Assembly (NCBI RefSeq): GCF_041200175.1 | Contig: NZ_CP165727.1 | Coordinates: 3,137,501-3,201,500, forward strand | Length of the DNA stretch: 64,000 nt | Reading direction: 5' to 3' | Source of the DNA: Streptomyces sp. R33 | GTDB taxonomy: Bacteria > Actinomycetota > Actinomycetes > Streptomycetales > Streptomycetaceae | Shown: positions 34,078-43,086 of the stretch, piece by piece | How positions within the stretch are numbered: the first letter of the stretch is position 1 | Layout: every line of letters begins with the position of its first letter | Notes under the pieces: generated by a model | The model's input: only the letters and a program-made list of their open reading frames with translations | Told to the model about the DNA's origin: nothing | Databases searched by the model: none | Position numbers and translations under genes: made by a program

Positions 34078-35016
34078 ATGAGCGACACTTCCTCCCCCTT
34101 CGGCTTCGAGCTCGTGCGGCGTGGTTACGACCGCGGTCAGGTGGACGACCGCATTACCAAGCTGGTCTCCGACCGCGACAGCGCCCTTGGACGTATCAAC
34201 TCTCTGGAAAAGCGGATCGAGGAGCTGCACCTCGAGACGCAGAACGCCCAGGCCCAGGTGAGCGACGCCGAGCCGTCGTACGCCGGCCTCGGCGCCCGGG
34301 TCGAGAAGATCCTGCGCCTGGCCGAGGAGGAGGCGAAGGACCTGCGCGAGGAGGCCCGTCGCGCGGCCGAGCAGCACCGTGAGCTCGCCGAGTCGGCTGC
34401 CCAGCAGGTCCGCAACGACGCCGAGTCGTTCGCCGCCGACCGCAAGTCGAAGGCGGAGGACGAGGGCGTCCGCATCGTCGAGAAGGCCAAGGGCGACGCC
34501 TCCACCCTGCGCGCCGAGGCCCAGAAGGACGCCGCCTCCAAGCGCGAGGAGGCCGACGCCCTGTTCGAGGAGACCCGCGCCAAGGCCGCTCAGGCCGCCG
34601 CGGACTTCGAGACCAACCTGGCCAAGCGCCGCGAGCAGTCCGAGCGCGACCTGGCCTCGCGTCAGGCCAAGGCCGAGAAGCGCCTCGCGGAGATCGAGCA
34701 CCGCGCCGAGCAGCTGCGCCTGGAGGCCGAGAAGCTGCGTACGGACGCCGAACGCCGCGCCCGCCAGACCGTGGAGACCGCGCAGCGCCAGGCCGAGGAC
34801 ATCGTCGCCGACGCCAACGCGAAGGCCGACCGCATCCGCAGCGAGTCCGAGCGCGAGCTGGCGGCGCTCACCAACCGCCGCGACTCCATCAACGCCCAGC
34901 TGACCAACGTCCGCGAGATGCTGGCGACGCTGACCGGTGCGGCTGTCGCAGCGGCCAACCCGATCGTCGACGACGAGCCCGTCACCCGCGGCGTCCCGGC
35001 GCAGCAGAGCCGCTAG
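34078..35016 (+). CDS. filP: Intermediate-filament-like protein FilP
   Basis: A cytoskeletal coiled-coil protein of 312 residues (about 310 in S. coelicolor) that forms networks behind the growing tip and interacts with DivIVA and Scy. The N-terminus SPFGFELVRRGYDRGQVDDRI is a DivIVA-like motif; a heptad coil (about 25-75) is followed by hendecad-type Ala/Glu/Arg-rich helix to about 285, ending with RRDSINAQLTNVREMLATL. AGGA lies six bases before the ATG. It is separated from scy by 193 bp and probably has its own promoter. A strong hairpin follows. Confidence 0.95.
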   Translation: MSDTSSPFGFELVRRGYDRGQVDDRITKLVSDRDSALGRINSLEKRIEELHLETQNAQAQVSDAEPSYAGLGARVEKILRLAEEEAKDLREEARRAAEQHRELAESAAQQVRNDAESFAADRKSKAEDEGVRIVEKAKGDASTLRAEAQKDAASKREEADALFEETRAKAAQAAADFETNLAKRREQSERDLASRQAKAEKRLAEIEHRAEQLRLEAEKLRTDAERRARQTVETAQRQAEDIVADANAKADRIRSESERELAALTNRRDSINAQLTNVREMLATLTGAAVAAANPIVDDEPVTRGVPAQQSR

Positions 35017-35087
35017 TACGCCCGGCAGTTCACCGGCGGTCGGCCTGTCGGCCACCCACCGGATACTCGCCGGTAGCGAAATGTCCT

Positions 35088-35136
35088 GCCCGAGGGCCCT
35101 GTGTCACCTGTTTGAGGTGGCGTGGGGCCCTCGGGC
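35088..35136 (+). terminator. Terminator of filP
   Basis: GCCCGAGGGCCC (35088-35099) and GGGCCCTCGGGC (35125-35136) form a perfect 12-bp stem; CACC/GGTG inside the loop can pair too. It lies 72 bp after filP and ends 18 bp before the next start, so it overlaps the next promoter. Confidence 0.75.
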
Positions 35137-35153
35137 GTTCTAGCGTGAGCCGC

Positions 35154-36176
35154 ATGATCGAGCTTGAGGGCCTTACCAAACGTTTCGGCGCGAAGACCGC
35201 CGTGGACCACCTCAGCTTCCAGGTCAGACCGGGGGTGGTGACGGGCTTCCTCGGCCCCAACGGGGCAGGGAAGTCCACGACCATGCGCATGATGCTCGAC
35301 CTCGACAACCCGACCAGCGGCACGGTCCGGATCGACGGGAAGCGCTACCGGGACCTGCAGGAGCCGTTGAAGCACATCGGGGCGCTGCTGGACGCGAAGG
35401 CCATGCACGGCGGCCGCAGCGCGTACAACAACCTTCTCTGCCTTGCCCAGTCGAACCGGATCCCGCAGGGCCGGGTGGCCGAGGTGCTGGATCTTGTCGG
35501 GCTGACGGCCGTGGCGAAGAAGAAGTCGAAAGGATTTTCGCTGGGCATGGGCCAGCGGCTGGGAATCGCCTCTGCGCTGCTGGGCGACCCGGAGATCCTC
35601 ATGTTCGACGAACCCGTCAATGGTCTGGACCCGGAGGGAATTCTCTGGATCAGGAATCTTATGAAGGGGTTGGCGGCCGAGGGAAGGACGATCTTCGTCT
35701 CGTCCCACTTGATGAGCGAAATGGCGCTGACCGCAGACCATTTGATCGTTATCGGCCAGGGAAAGCTTCTGGCCGACATGTCCATGGCTGATTTCATTCA
35801 CCATAACTCGCGCAGCTACGTCCGGGTGCGCTCGCCGCAGCAGGAGCGGCTCAAGGACGTCCTGCACGGGGCCGGGATCGACGCCATCAGCGTCCCGGCC
35901 ACCGGCACGCTGGAGATCGACGGGGTGGCCGCGGAGCAGCTCGGCGAGCTGGCCGCCCAGCACCAGATCGTGCTGCACGAACTCAGCCCGCAACGGGCTT
36001 CACTGGAGGAAGCGTTCATGCGCATGACGGCCGACTCCGTCGAGTACCACGCCCACGCACCGGGCGCACCGGGCATGCTGCCCGGGCCCGTCCAGGCCGC
36101 CGACAATCCGGCCCGGCCAGCCGACGTCCCCGCGTGGGGCGCCGGTTACGAGGCGACGCGCAAGGGTGGCGAGTGA
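35154..36176 (+). CDS. ABC transporter ATP-binding protein (pair 1)
   Basis: A 340-residue ATPase. Walker A GPNGAGKS, signature SLGMGQRLG in place of LSGGQ (usual in the bacitracin-exporter-like class), Walker B EILMFDEPVNGLDPEG and the H-loop SSHLMSE are present. After about residue 220 a regulatory C-terminal part ends in a Pro/Ala-rich tail. The start has no Shine-Dalgarno; TAGCGT (35141-35146) eight bases before ATG suggests a leaderless message. Its stop overlaps the permease start by 4 bp. The substrate is unknown. Confidence 0.9.
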   Translation: MIELEGLTKRFGAKTAVDHLSFQVRPGVVTGFLGPNGAGKSTTMRMMLDLDNPTSGTVRIDGKRYRDLQEPLKHIGALLDAKAMHGGRSAYNNLLCLAQSNRIPQGRVAEVLDLVGLTAVAKKKSKGFSLGMGQRLGIASALLGDPEILMFDEPVNGLDPEGILWIRNLMKGLAAEGRTIFVSSHLMSEMALTADHLIVIGQGKLLADMSMADFIHHNSRSYVRVRSPQQERLKDVLHGAGIDAISVPATGTLEIDGVAAEQLGELAAQHQIVLHELSPQRASLEEAFMRMTADSVEYHAHAPGAPGMLPGPVQAADNPARPADVPAWGAGYEATRKGGE

Positions 36177-36949
36177 CCATGGCCTTCAATGCCGTCCTCA
36201 AGTCCGAGTGGACCAAGATCCGCACGGTCCCCTCCACCGCCTGGACCCTGGCCACCGCCTTCCTGATCACCGTCGCCATGGGCGCCGGACTGTGCGCCGC
36301 GGTCAACGCGACCTTCGAGGATCTGCCCAAGGAGCAGCAGATCACCTTCGACGCCACCCAGATGAGCTTCTCCGGGATGCTCCTGGGCCAGCTGGCGATC
36401 CTCGTCTTCGGGGCGATGGTGGTCGGCAGCGAGTACAGCACGGGCATGATCCGCACCTCCCTCGCCGCCGTGCCCCGGCGCAGCAGCCTGATGCTCGGGA
36501 AGATCACCGCCGCCACCGCCCTGGCGCTGGTGGCGGGCCTGGCCACCGGCTTCGTCTCCTTCTTCCTCGGCCAGGCGATCCTCGGCGACCACAGCATCGG
36601 GCTGGGCGGGGAGAACGTCCTGCGCGCGGTGATCGGCGTCGGCCTCTACATGGCGCTGCTCGCCCTGTTCGCCATCGGCGCGTCGATGATGCTGCGCAAC
36701 ACGGCCGCCTCGATCGCGATCCTGATCACCTTCATCCTGATCCTTCCCATCGTCCTGAGCGTGGTCGACGCCACCCGCAAGGTCGCCTACTACCTGCCCA
36801 GCCAATCCGGCGCCGCGATCATGCAGACCGTGCCCGCGGGCAGCTCGGACGTGCCCTACGGACCGTGGGGCGGTCTCGGCATCATGGTGCTCTGGGTGCT
36901 GGCCGCCGTACTCGGGGGCTACCTGGTGCTGAAGAAGCGCGACGCCTGA
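36173..36949 (+). CDS. ABC transporter permease (pair 1)
   Basis: A 258-residue membrane protein, MAFNAVLKSEWTKIRTVPSTAWTL at the start, with six hydrophobic segments as in ABC-2 type permeases. The conserved SEWTK(I/M)...S..WT and SEYSTGMIRTSLAAVPRR elements are also found in the second permease. GTG 36173 overlaps the ATPase stop and has AAGGG six bases before it; ATG 36179 is an alternative. It forms a complete exporter with the ATPase. A terminator hairpin follows. Confidence 0.88.
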   Translation: MTMAFNAVLKSEWTKIRTVPSTAWTLATAFLITVAMGAGLCAAVNATFEDLPKEQQITFDATQMSFSGMLLGQLAILVFGAMVVGSEYSTGMIRTSLAAVPRRSSLMLGKITAATALALVAGLATGFVSFFLGQAILGDHSIGLGGENVLRAVIGVGLYMALLALFAIGASMMLRNTAASIAILITFILILPIVLSVVDATRKVAYYLPSQSGAAIMQTVPAGSSDVPYGPWGGLGIMVLWVLAAVLGGYLVLKKRDA

Positions 36950-36957
36950 GCGAGGCT

Positions 36958-36975
36958 CCGTCCCTCGCGGGACGG
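36958..36975 (+). terminator. Terminator after ABC pair 1
   Basis: CCGTCCC-TCGC-GGGACGG, a seven-base stem with a tetraloop, nine bases after the permease stop. Confidence 0.6.
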
Positions 36976-37128
36976 ACGCCGCAAGTAGTACGGGTCATCC
37001 CCGGGTCGGATCAGGGACAGTTCAGGGATCCGGTCCGGGATGGAACCGTGGGCGACTCGATATCCTCTTAACCCTTACGCGGACGAAAGCCGTCCGGTCC
37101 TGACAAGGGGCAGAGCAGGGGCAGAGCA

Positions 37129-38256
37129 ATGATCGAGGCTGTCGGCCTGACCAAGCGCTACGGCGCCAAGACCGCCGTCGACCAGCTGTCCTTCCAGGTC
37201 AGGCCGGGACACGTGACGGGATTCCTGGGGCCGAACGGCTCCGGGAAGTCCACCACCATGCGCATGATCCTCGGCCTGGACCGGCCCACGGCGGGCCACG
37301 TGACGATCAACGGCGTGCCCTTCCGGCAGCTGCCGAACGCCCAGCGGCACGTCGGGGCCCTGCTCGACGCCAAAGCCGTGCACGGCGGCCGCCGGGCCCG
37401 CAAGCACCTGCTCTCCGTCGCCCAGCTCTCCGGCATCCCGGAGAAGCGGGTGGACGAGGTGCTCGGCGTGGTCGGCCTCCAGGACGTCGCCGGGCAGCGC
37501 ACGAAGGGCTTCTCGCTCGGCATGGGCCAGCGGCTCGGCATCGCCGCCGCCCTCCTCGGCGACCCCCAGGTGCTGCTGTTCGACGAGCCGGTCAACGGGC
37601 TCGACCCCGAGGGCATCCTCTGGGTCCGCACCCTGATGCGCCGGCTCGCCGCCGAGGGCCGCACGGTGTTCGTTTCCTCACACCTGATGAGCGAGATGGC
37701 GCTGACGGCCGACCACCTGATCGTGATCGGCCGGGGGCGGCTGCTGGCCGACATGGGAACCCAGGAGTTCATCGCGCACAACTCGGCCGGATTCGCGCGG
37801 GTGCGCGCGGCCGACAATGATCACGATGGCCGGTATGCACTGGGTACGGCGCTGACCAAGGCGGGTGGCCGGGTCCTCCAGGAGCCCGACGGGGCACTGC
37901 GCGTGACCGGTCTGGAGCTGCCCCGCATCTCCGACCTCGCGCACGAGGCCGGCGTACGGCTCTGGGAGCTGTCCCCGCACCGGGCCTCGCTCGAGGAGGC
38001 CTACATGCGGATGACGCAGCCCGCCGTGGAGTACACCTCCACCGACGACCCGCGCGCCGAACTGTGGGAGCCGGAGCCGCTGAGCGTCCCCGCCTGGGAG
38101 GACGAGCTGCCCACCCCGGAGGTGCCGCAGACCGGCTTCTTCGCTCCCCCGCCGCCCGGGGCGGGCGGGCAGCCCTTCCTGATGCCCAGCAGCCCCGGCG
38201 AGCTCGCCGGCGCCCCCCAGAACACCCCGACGGACACCCGCAAGGACACCCGATGA
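37129..38256 (+). CDS. ABC transporter ATP-binding protein (pair 2)
   Basis: A 375-residue paralogue of the first ATPase: GPNGSGKS, SLGMGQRLG, VLLFDEPVNGLDPEG and SSHLMSEMALTADHLIVIG are nearly identical between the two. The C-terminal end is longer, with a Pro-rich stretch (TGFFAPPPPGAGGQPF). ATG 37129 follows an unusual duplicated GGGGCAGAGCA leader. It overlaps the next permease by 4 bp. The 179-bp gap to pair 1, with a terminator, indicates a separate transcript. Confidence 0.9.
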   Translation: MIEAVGLTKRYGAKTAVDQLSFQVRPGHVTGFLGPNGSGKSTTMRMILGLDRPTAGHVTINGVPFRQLPNAQRHVGALLDAKAVHGGRRARKHLLSVAQLSGIPEKRVDEVLGVVGLQDVAGQRTKGFSLGMGQRLGIAAALLGDPQVLLFDEPVNGLDPEGILWVRTLMRRLAAEGRTVFVSSHLMSEMALTADHLIVIGRGRLLADMGTQEFIAHNSAGFARVRAADNDHDGRYALGTALTKAGGRVLQEPDGALRVTGLELPRISDLAHEAGVRLWELSPHRASLEEAYMRMTQPAVEYTSTDDPRAELWEPEPLSVPAWEDELPTPEVPQTGFFAPPPPGAGGQPFLMPSSPGELAGAPQNTPTDTRKDTR

Positions 38257-39086
38257 CCGGCCCCACGAGCACCGCGGACCAGCCGAAGAGCTACACCTCG
38301 CCGCTGCCGACGCCCCGGCCGCACCTCGGGCACGCCGTGGCCTCGGAGTGGACGAAGATGATCTCGGTGCGCTCGACGGTGTGGACGCTCGGCTCGCTGG
38401 TGCTGCTCGTCGTCGGTGTCGGGCTGCTCGCCGTCTCCGAGACCCGCTCGGCCGACTACCAGGACGTGCCGCTCACTGCGCCCGCGCTGTTCGGGCTGCT
38501 GGTGGGCCAGGTCTCCGTGATGGTGCTCGGGATCCTGACGATCACCTCCGAGTACGGCACGGGGCTGATCCGTACGACCTTCACCGCCGCCCCCGACCGG
38601 GCCCGGGTGCTGACCGCCAAGTACCTCGTCTTCTCCACCGTCGCCTTCCTGACCGTCACCGGTTCGGTGGCGGTGGTCGGGCTGGCTTCCGCGATCCTGC
38701 GGGGTGGCACGGCCGCCGGCTCACACGGCGGCCGGGAATGGGTCAACGCCCTGATCGGCTGCCTGTACGTCACCCTGCTCGGCGTGCTGGGCCTGGCGGT
38801 CGGGGCGATGCTGCGGCATTCCGCCGGGGCGATCGCCGTGATGCTGGGGCTCGTCACGCTGCCGCCGGTGATAGGCGGGATGCTCAGCATGTGGGAGACC
38901 ATGGCCTCGCTCGGCCGGGCCGTGCTCCAGTTCAACGCCCCGGTCGCCCTCATGCAGTTGTTCGGCCTGCCGAACAACGACACCGCCAACCTGCCGGGCA
39001 ACGCGGCGCAGCTGTTGCTGATCCTGCTGGTGACGGGGGCCGCGGTGGCCGGCTCGTTCGTGCTGGTCGGCCGCCGCGACGTCTGA
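38253..39086 (+). CDS. ABC transporter permease (pair 2)
   Basis: A 277-residue permease with a longer hydrophilic N-terminus (about 30 residues) and then ASEWTKMISVRSTVWTL, six membrane spans and SEYGTGLIRTTFTAAPDR, matching the first permease. ATG overlaps the ATPase TGA (ATGA), with AAGGA seven bases before it. Exporter of unknown substrate; the tandem duplication with the first pair suggests related substrates or a heteromeric system. Confidence 0.88.
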   Translation: MTGPTSTADQPKSYTSPLPTPRPHLGHAVASEWTKMISVRSTVWTLGSLVLLVVGVGLLAVSETRSADYQDVPLTAPALFGLLVGQVSVMVLGILTITSEYGTGLIRTTFTAAPDRARVLTAKYLVFSTVAFLTVTGSVAVVGLASAILRGGTAAGSHGGREWVNALIGCLYVTLLGVLGLAVGAMLRHSAGAIAVMLGLVTLPPVIGGMLSMWETMASLGRAVLQFNAPVALMQLFGLPNNDTANLPGNAAQLLLILLVTGAAVAGSFVLVGRRDV

Positions 39087-39098
39087 GCCCCTGCGCTC

Positions 39099-39425
39099 CT
39101 AGTACTTGGGAGCGTTCCTGGACCGCTGCACCCGCGAGGTGCGGCGGTCCTTCGCGTTCCAGCAGGCCTTGTGCCAGTGCCGGCGGTCGTCCACGCCGCC
39201 GTACTCCGGCCAGGCGACCAGGTGCGGGGTGCCGGAGGGGATCTCCTGGTCGCAGCCCGGGCAGCGGTAGCGCTTGCCCGCCGCGCTCGCGCCCGCCACG
39301 TGCCGGACCTTCCACTCCTCGCCCTGGTACTCCTCCGTGCGCTCCAGCCCGAACCGGTCGAGGCCGGTGCTGGGGCGTTCGTCCGGAGTCTCGCCGCCCC
39401 TGGGGCGGTTGTGGCGCGGTGACAC
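39099..39425 (-). CDS. Small Cys/His protein, probable zinc-binding
   Basis: A 108-residue hydrophilic protein of unknown function. Residues about 55-95 contain RYRCPGCDQEIPSGTPH ... RRHWHKACW, a CxxC...HxxxC arrangement typical of a treble-clef zinc site related to HNH-like folds, but the nuclease motif is not evident. Homologues are commonly labelled ATP/GTP-binding protein; no P-loop is seen here. GTG 39425 is chosen: GAGG lies five to six bases before it. It converges on the ABC permease with 12 bp between stops. Confidence 0.75.
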   Translation of the reverse strand: MSPRHNRPRGGETPDERPSTGLDRFGLERTEEYQGEEWKVRHVAGASAAGKRYRCPGCDQEIPSGTPHLVAWPEYGGVDDRRHWHKACWNAKDRRTSRVQRSRNAPKY

Positions 39426-39531
39426 GTATACCTCACGGATGGGCGGACGGAAGTGACTTTCTCCCAGACTACGCGCAGCGGGGGCGGGTACCCGCAGGGT
39501 GGCTGACAGAGGCGGCGCGGTGACGTCGACT

Positions 39532-39578
39532 GGCCTGACTATCCCAATAACTTTCCTGTCAGGCCGTGCCTTTGGCAC
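39532..39578 (+). promoter_or_regulatory. Two adjacent hairpins in the leader of the monooxygenase-like gene
   Basis: GGCCTGAC (39532-39539) pairs with GTCAGGCC (39558-39565) around an AT-rich 18-base loop, and GTGCC-TTT-GGCAC follows immediately (39566-39578). Both lie 77-123 bases before the start. They may be a structured leader or an operator plus hairpin; no known riboswitch class is recognised. Confidence 0.4.
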
Positions 39579-39654
39579 GTGTCAGACGTTGTTGCCATCA
39601 GATGAACCGGTCCACCTGGGGGAGGCCGCGTCAGCCACGAGGAGGGCAAAGGCG

Positions 39655-40674
39655 ATGCGCGTAGGAGCGTTTGTACTGGCGGCCCAGTTCCCGGGCCAGG
39701 GACAGGGGGAGGCTCTGCACCGGGCGGTGCGGACCGCCGAGGTGGCCGAGGAGGCCGGGCTCGACTCGGTCTGGCTCGCCGAGCACCACTTCGTCCCGTA
39801 CGGGGTCTGCCCGTCGGCGGTGACCCTGGCGGCGCTGCTGCTGGGACGGACGCGGCGGCTGCGGGTGGGAACGGCGGTGAGCGTGCTGCCGAGCACGCAC
39901 CCGGTGGCCCTCGGGGAGCAGGCAGCGCTGCTGCACCTGACCTCGGGCGGCCGGTTCACGCTGGGGGTGGGCCGGGGCGGGCCCTGGGTGGACCTGGAGG
40001 TGTTCGGCGGTGGCCTGGACGCCTACGAGAAGGAGTTCCCGGAAAGCCTGGACCTGCTGCGCCGCTGGCTCACCGAGCCGCGGGTGGCGGCTGCCGGCGA
40101 GCGGTACGGGTTCCGCGAAGTGGCCGTCGTACCGCGGCCGTCGGAGGCGCTGGACGGGGACGGATCAGGGCCGGAAGTGATCGTCGCCTGCACCTCCCCC
40201 GCGTCGGTGCGGCTGGCCGCCGAGCGGGGGCTGCCGATGCTGCTGGGCATGCACTGCGGGGACGAGGAAAAGGCGGCCATGGTCGCGCTGTACCGGCGTA
40301 CGGCCTCGGCGGCGGGCCACTGCCCGGACGCCCCGCACGTGTCGGCGGGCGTGTGCCAGCTGGCGGACCGGACGGCCGACGCCCGCGAGGCCCTGCTGAA
40401 GGCCATGCCGGGCTGGCTGAAGCAGGGGCTGGACGCGCACGTGACGGTCGACGGCCGGGAGCGCGCGATGCGGGACCCCGTCGCCTACACCGAGCTGCTC
40501 TGTGATCTGCACCCCGTGGGCACCCCGCGGCTGGCGGCGAACCGGCTCGCGGCCACCTCCGAGCGGACGGGGATCACCCGGTTCGCCCTGCTGACGGAGG
40601 GGTCCGGAGATCTCGCCGCGACGGAGGAGAACGTACGGCGCCTCGGCGCCGAGGTCCTGCCCCGCCTCGGCTGA
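39655..40674 (+). CDS. Luciferase-like flavin-dependent oxidoreductase
   Basis: A 339-residue TIM-barrel enzyme of the luciferase-like family (FMN or F420 dependent). Visible hallmarks: MRVGAFVLAAQFPG start, AEEAGLDSVWLAEHHF, LRVGTAVSVLPSTHPVALGEQAALLHLTSGGRFTLGVGRGG and a C-terminal GTPRLAANRLAATSERTGI. No substrate can be assigned. ATG 39655 has GGAGGG eight bases before it. It converges on the SCO5389-type gene with a shared terminator. Confidence 0.85.
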   Translation: MRVGAFVLAAQFPGQGQGEALHRAVRTAEVAEEAGLDSVWLAEHHFVPYGVCPSAVTLAALLLGRTRRLRVGTAVSVLPSTHPVALGEQAALLHLTSGGRFTLGVGRGGPWVDLEVFGGGLDAYEKEFPESLDLLRRWLTEPRVAAAGERYGFREVAVVPRPSEALDGDGSGPEVIVACTSPASVRLAAERGLPMLLGMHCGDEEKAAMVALYRRTASAAGHCPDAPHVSAGVCQLADRTADAREALLKAMPGWLKQGLDAHVTVDGRERAMRDPVAYTELLCDLHPVGTPRLAANRLAATSERTGITRFALLTEGSGDLAATEENVRRLGAEVLPRLG

Positions 40675-40675
40675 G

Positions 40676-40723
40676 GCTGCCGCTCCGGTATCAATGGCAC
40701 CTCCCGCGATACGGAGCGGCAGC
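40676..40723. terminator. Bidirectional terminator between convergent genes
   Basis: GCTGCCGCTCCGGTATC and GATACGGAGCGGCAGC pair over 16 bp with one bulged G. The hairpin fills the 97-bp space between the monooxygenase-like and SCO5389-type stops. Confidence 0.75.
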
Positions 40724-40771
40724 TGAGTACGGTCGTGCGGGTCGTGCATGTCATGCGGGTCGTACGGCGGG

Positions 40772-41164
40772 TCAGCAGTCCCGGAGCTCGGGCGACTGGT
40801 TGAGCAGCTGGCCGCGGATCGAAGTGAACTTGGCCAGCCGGTCGTCCGAGGAAGGATCCAGCGGGAACACGGCCACACGGTGGCAGTTCTGGAAGGCCAG
40901 GCGCACCCCGAAGTGCCGCTGCAGCGCACCACGTATCGCGTCACTCGCGAGAGCGCGAAGCAGCTGGCCACGCGCCTGCTCGTCGGGCGGCGGCGTCTGG
41001 TTGTCGGCGAACTCTCCACCGTCCACCTTCAGCTGTGCCACCAGCGAGCTGATCATCTCCCACGCGAAGGGCAGGGAGGTCCGGACGCAGTCGACGAAAG
41101 CGGCTTCGTCGACCTCGCCTCGCTCGGCCTGTTCGAGTAGGGCCGGTGAGACGTCGAGCGACAT
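40772..41164 (-). CDS. SCO5389 family protein
   Basis: A 130-residue cytoplasmic protein of a conserved Streptomyces family of unknown function. The N-terminal MSLDVSPALLEQAERGEVDEAAFVDCVRTS is helical; the rest is soluble with no membrane span or known motif. GAGAGGAGAA precedes the ATG at 41164. It is divergent from nucS with 220 bp between, and the neighbour pairing appears conserved in the syntenic block. Confidence 0.85.
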   Translation of the reverse strand: MSLDVSPALLEQAERGEVDEAAFVDCVRTSLPFAWEMISSLVAQLKVDGGEFADNQTPPPDEQARGQLLRALASDAIRGALQRHFGVRLAFQNCHRVAVFPLDPSSDDRLAKFTSIRGQLLNQSPELRDC

Positions 41165-41384
41165 GGGTTCTCCTCTCGCGACCCCGGCGGTTTGGGTTGC
41201 CGGAGTCTTACGGGCAGGGACGGAGATGGCGACGCAGCGTGCACGCTCCGCAACCTCCTGCTCACCACGGTAGGCGCCCCATGGGTGGCGCACCAGGAGA
41301 ATGCGCATACAACGCGCCATCGGCGAACGGGGCTTTCAGGGGCGAATCGCGTGGAGGCCCGTCGGTCGAGTAGCGTTGCCGACC

Positions 41385-42056
41385 ATGCGTCTCGTCATTG
41401 CCCGCTGCTCCGTCGACTACGCGGGCCGGCTCACCGCCCACCTGCCCTCGGCACCCCGTCTGATCCTCGTGAAGGCCGACGGCAGTGTCTCGATCCACGC
41501 GGACGACCGGGCGTACAAACCGCTCAACTGGATGTCGCCCCCCTGCACCCTCAAGGAGGGGACCGGGGACGAGGCCGGCGTCTGGACGGTCGTCAACAAG
41601 GCGGGTGAGAAGCTCATCATCACCATGGAGGAAGTCCTCCACGACTCCTCCCACGAGCTGGGCGTCGACCCGGGTCTGATCAAGGACGGCGTGGAAGCAC
41701 ACCTCCAGGAGCTCCTGGCGGACCGGATCGAAACGCTGGGCGACGGCTACACGCTGATCCGGCGCGAGTACATGACGGCGATCGGCCCAGTGGACATCCT
41801 GTGCCGGGACGCCTCCGGCGGGACGGTGGCGGTGGAGATCAAGCGCCGCGGCGAGATCGACGGCGTCGAGCAGCTGACCCGCTACCTGGAGCTCCTGAAC
41901 CGGGATCCGCACCTGGCGCCGGTGCGGGGCGTCTTCGCGGCCCAGGAGATCAAACCCCAGGCCCGCGTCCTGGCCACGGACCGCGGCATGGACTGCGTGG
42001 TCCTGGACTACAACGCCCTCCGCGGCATCGAGGACGACAAACTCCGTCTCTTCTGA
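41385..42056 (+). CDS. nucS: Mismatch endonuclease NucS (EndoMS)
   Basis: The actinobacterial replacement for MutS/MutL: cuts double strands at mismatches, guided by the beta clamp. The 223-residue product has the N-terminal dimerisation/DNA-binding half and a C-terminal RecB-like nuclease with PD-(D/E)xK residues D137 (GPVDILC), E151 and K153 (AVEIKRRG). The C-terminal end ([10 protein letters not shown]) resembles a clamp-binding tail. No Shine-Dalgarno; TAGCGT eight bases before the ATG suggests a leaderless message. Length matches the family. Confidence 0.95.
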   Translation: MRLVIARCSVDYAGRLTAHLPSAPRLILVKADGSVSIHADDRAYKPLNWMSPPCTLKEGTGDEAGVWTVVNKAGEKLIITMEEVLHDSSHELGVDPGLIKDGVEAHLQELLADRIETLGDGYTLIRREYMTAIGPVDILCRDASGGTVAVEIKRRGEIDGVEQLTRYLELLNRDPHLAPVRGVFAAQEIKPQARVLATDRGMDCVVLDYNALRGIEDDKLRLF

Positions 42057-42239
42057 GCCTTCTTCCGCGCCCTCCTCCGAGTCCTCGGCTCGCCGGGCGG
42101 AGGGCCCGGCAGTAGCGTGGAAGTGGCACAACTCTCCATCGGCGGGCATGCGTCGGCGTGGTACGACGCATGCGGTCCGCTCCGCCGGGGTTGCCGCTGT
42201 CGGATGCGTCCCACCTTCTGCACAAGGAGGGCCACACGC

Positions 42240-43061
42240 ATGTCCACACCACCGCAACCGCCGTCATCGCCCGAGCCCCACCCGCAGTGGGGACAGCAGG
42301 CGCAGCCCGGGCACCCCGCGGCGCCGCCACCGCCGCCTGGGCCGCCGCCCCCGCCACCCGGGCCGCCGCCCGGACCCCACAGCGGGCAGCAGGGCTGGCA
42401 GGCGCCGCCGGCGCCGAAGACGAACACGCTGGCCGTCGTGGCGTTCGTCATGTCGATCCTCTGCGCCATACCGCTGGTCCCGCTGATCCTCGGCATCATC
42501 GCCCTCACCCAGATCCGCGACCGCGGCGAGAAGGGGAAGGGCTTCGCCATCGCGGCCATCGTCATCCACGGCCTGACCCTCGTGTTCTACGCGGCCGTGC
42601 TGGCGTTCGGGTTCTCCGGAGTGCTGGACGACGGGCCGGAGCGCGACACCACCGGCCAGGTGACCGCCCCCGGCTCCGGCGAACTTCAGGACATCCGGAT
42701 GGGGGACTGCTTCAACACGGACGACACGATGCCGGAGGGCCAGAAGGACGCCGAGGCCTCCCTCTCGGTGACGATCGTGCCCTGCGACCAGCCTCACAAG
42801 GGGGAGGCGTACGCCGTCTTCGAGTTGGAGGACGGGCCGTTCCCGGGCAAGGACGAGGTCCACTCGACCGCCGAGGAGAAGTGCGACAACACGGCGCTCG
42901 CCGACTACATGGGCGCGGGCGCGGAGCTCCCGGAATCGCTGGAGCCCTACTACTCCGTCCCGCAGTCCAGCAGCTGGGACGTCGGCCACCACAAGGTCAC
43001 CTGCTTCGTGGCCGACCCCGGCGGTTCGAGCACCGGCTCGGTCCGCGCCACCGCTTCCTGA
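42240..43061 (+). CDS. DUF4190/septum-formation-type membrane protein
   Basis: A 273-residue membrane protein. Residues 1-70 are Pro/Gly/Gln-rich (PPPPPGPPPPPPGPPPGP type), followed by two membrane spans (about 75-130: TLAVVAFVMSILCAIPLVPLILGIIAL, then AIAAIVIHGLTLVFYAAVLAFGF) of the DUF4190 type, and an extracellular domain with cysteines in GDCFNTDD, VPCDQPHKGEAY, EEKCDN and VTCFVADP, the pattern of septum-formation-type domains. AAGGAGGG precedes ATG 42240. It converges on the STAND-like gene (25 bp between stops). Confidence 0.82.
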   Translation: MSTPPQPPSSPEPHPQWGQQAQPGHPAAPPPPPGPPPPPPGPPPGPHSGQQGWQAPPAPKTNTLAVVAFVMSILCAIPLVPLILGIIALTQIRDRGEKGKGFAIAAIVIHGLTLVFYAAVLAFGFSGVLDDGPERDTTGQVTAPGSGELQDIRMGDCFNTDDTMPEGQKDAEASLSVTIVPCDQPHKGEAYAVFELEDGPFPGKDEVHSTAEEKCDNTALADYMGAGAELPESLEPYYSVPQSSSWDVGHHKVTCFVADPGGSSTGSVRATAS

Positions 43062-43086
43062 GCCGCTGTCGCGGGGCTCCCCGTCG

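Noticed and set aside
39099..39425. ATP/GTP-binding protein, the common label for this small gene
   Set aside because: No Walker A motif is present; the only clear motif is a CxxC...HxxxC zinc-type site.
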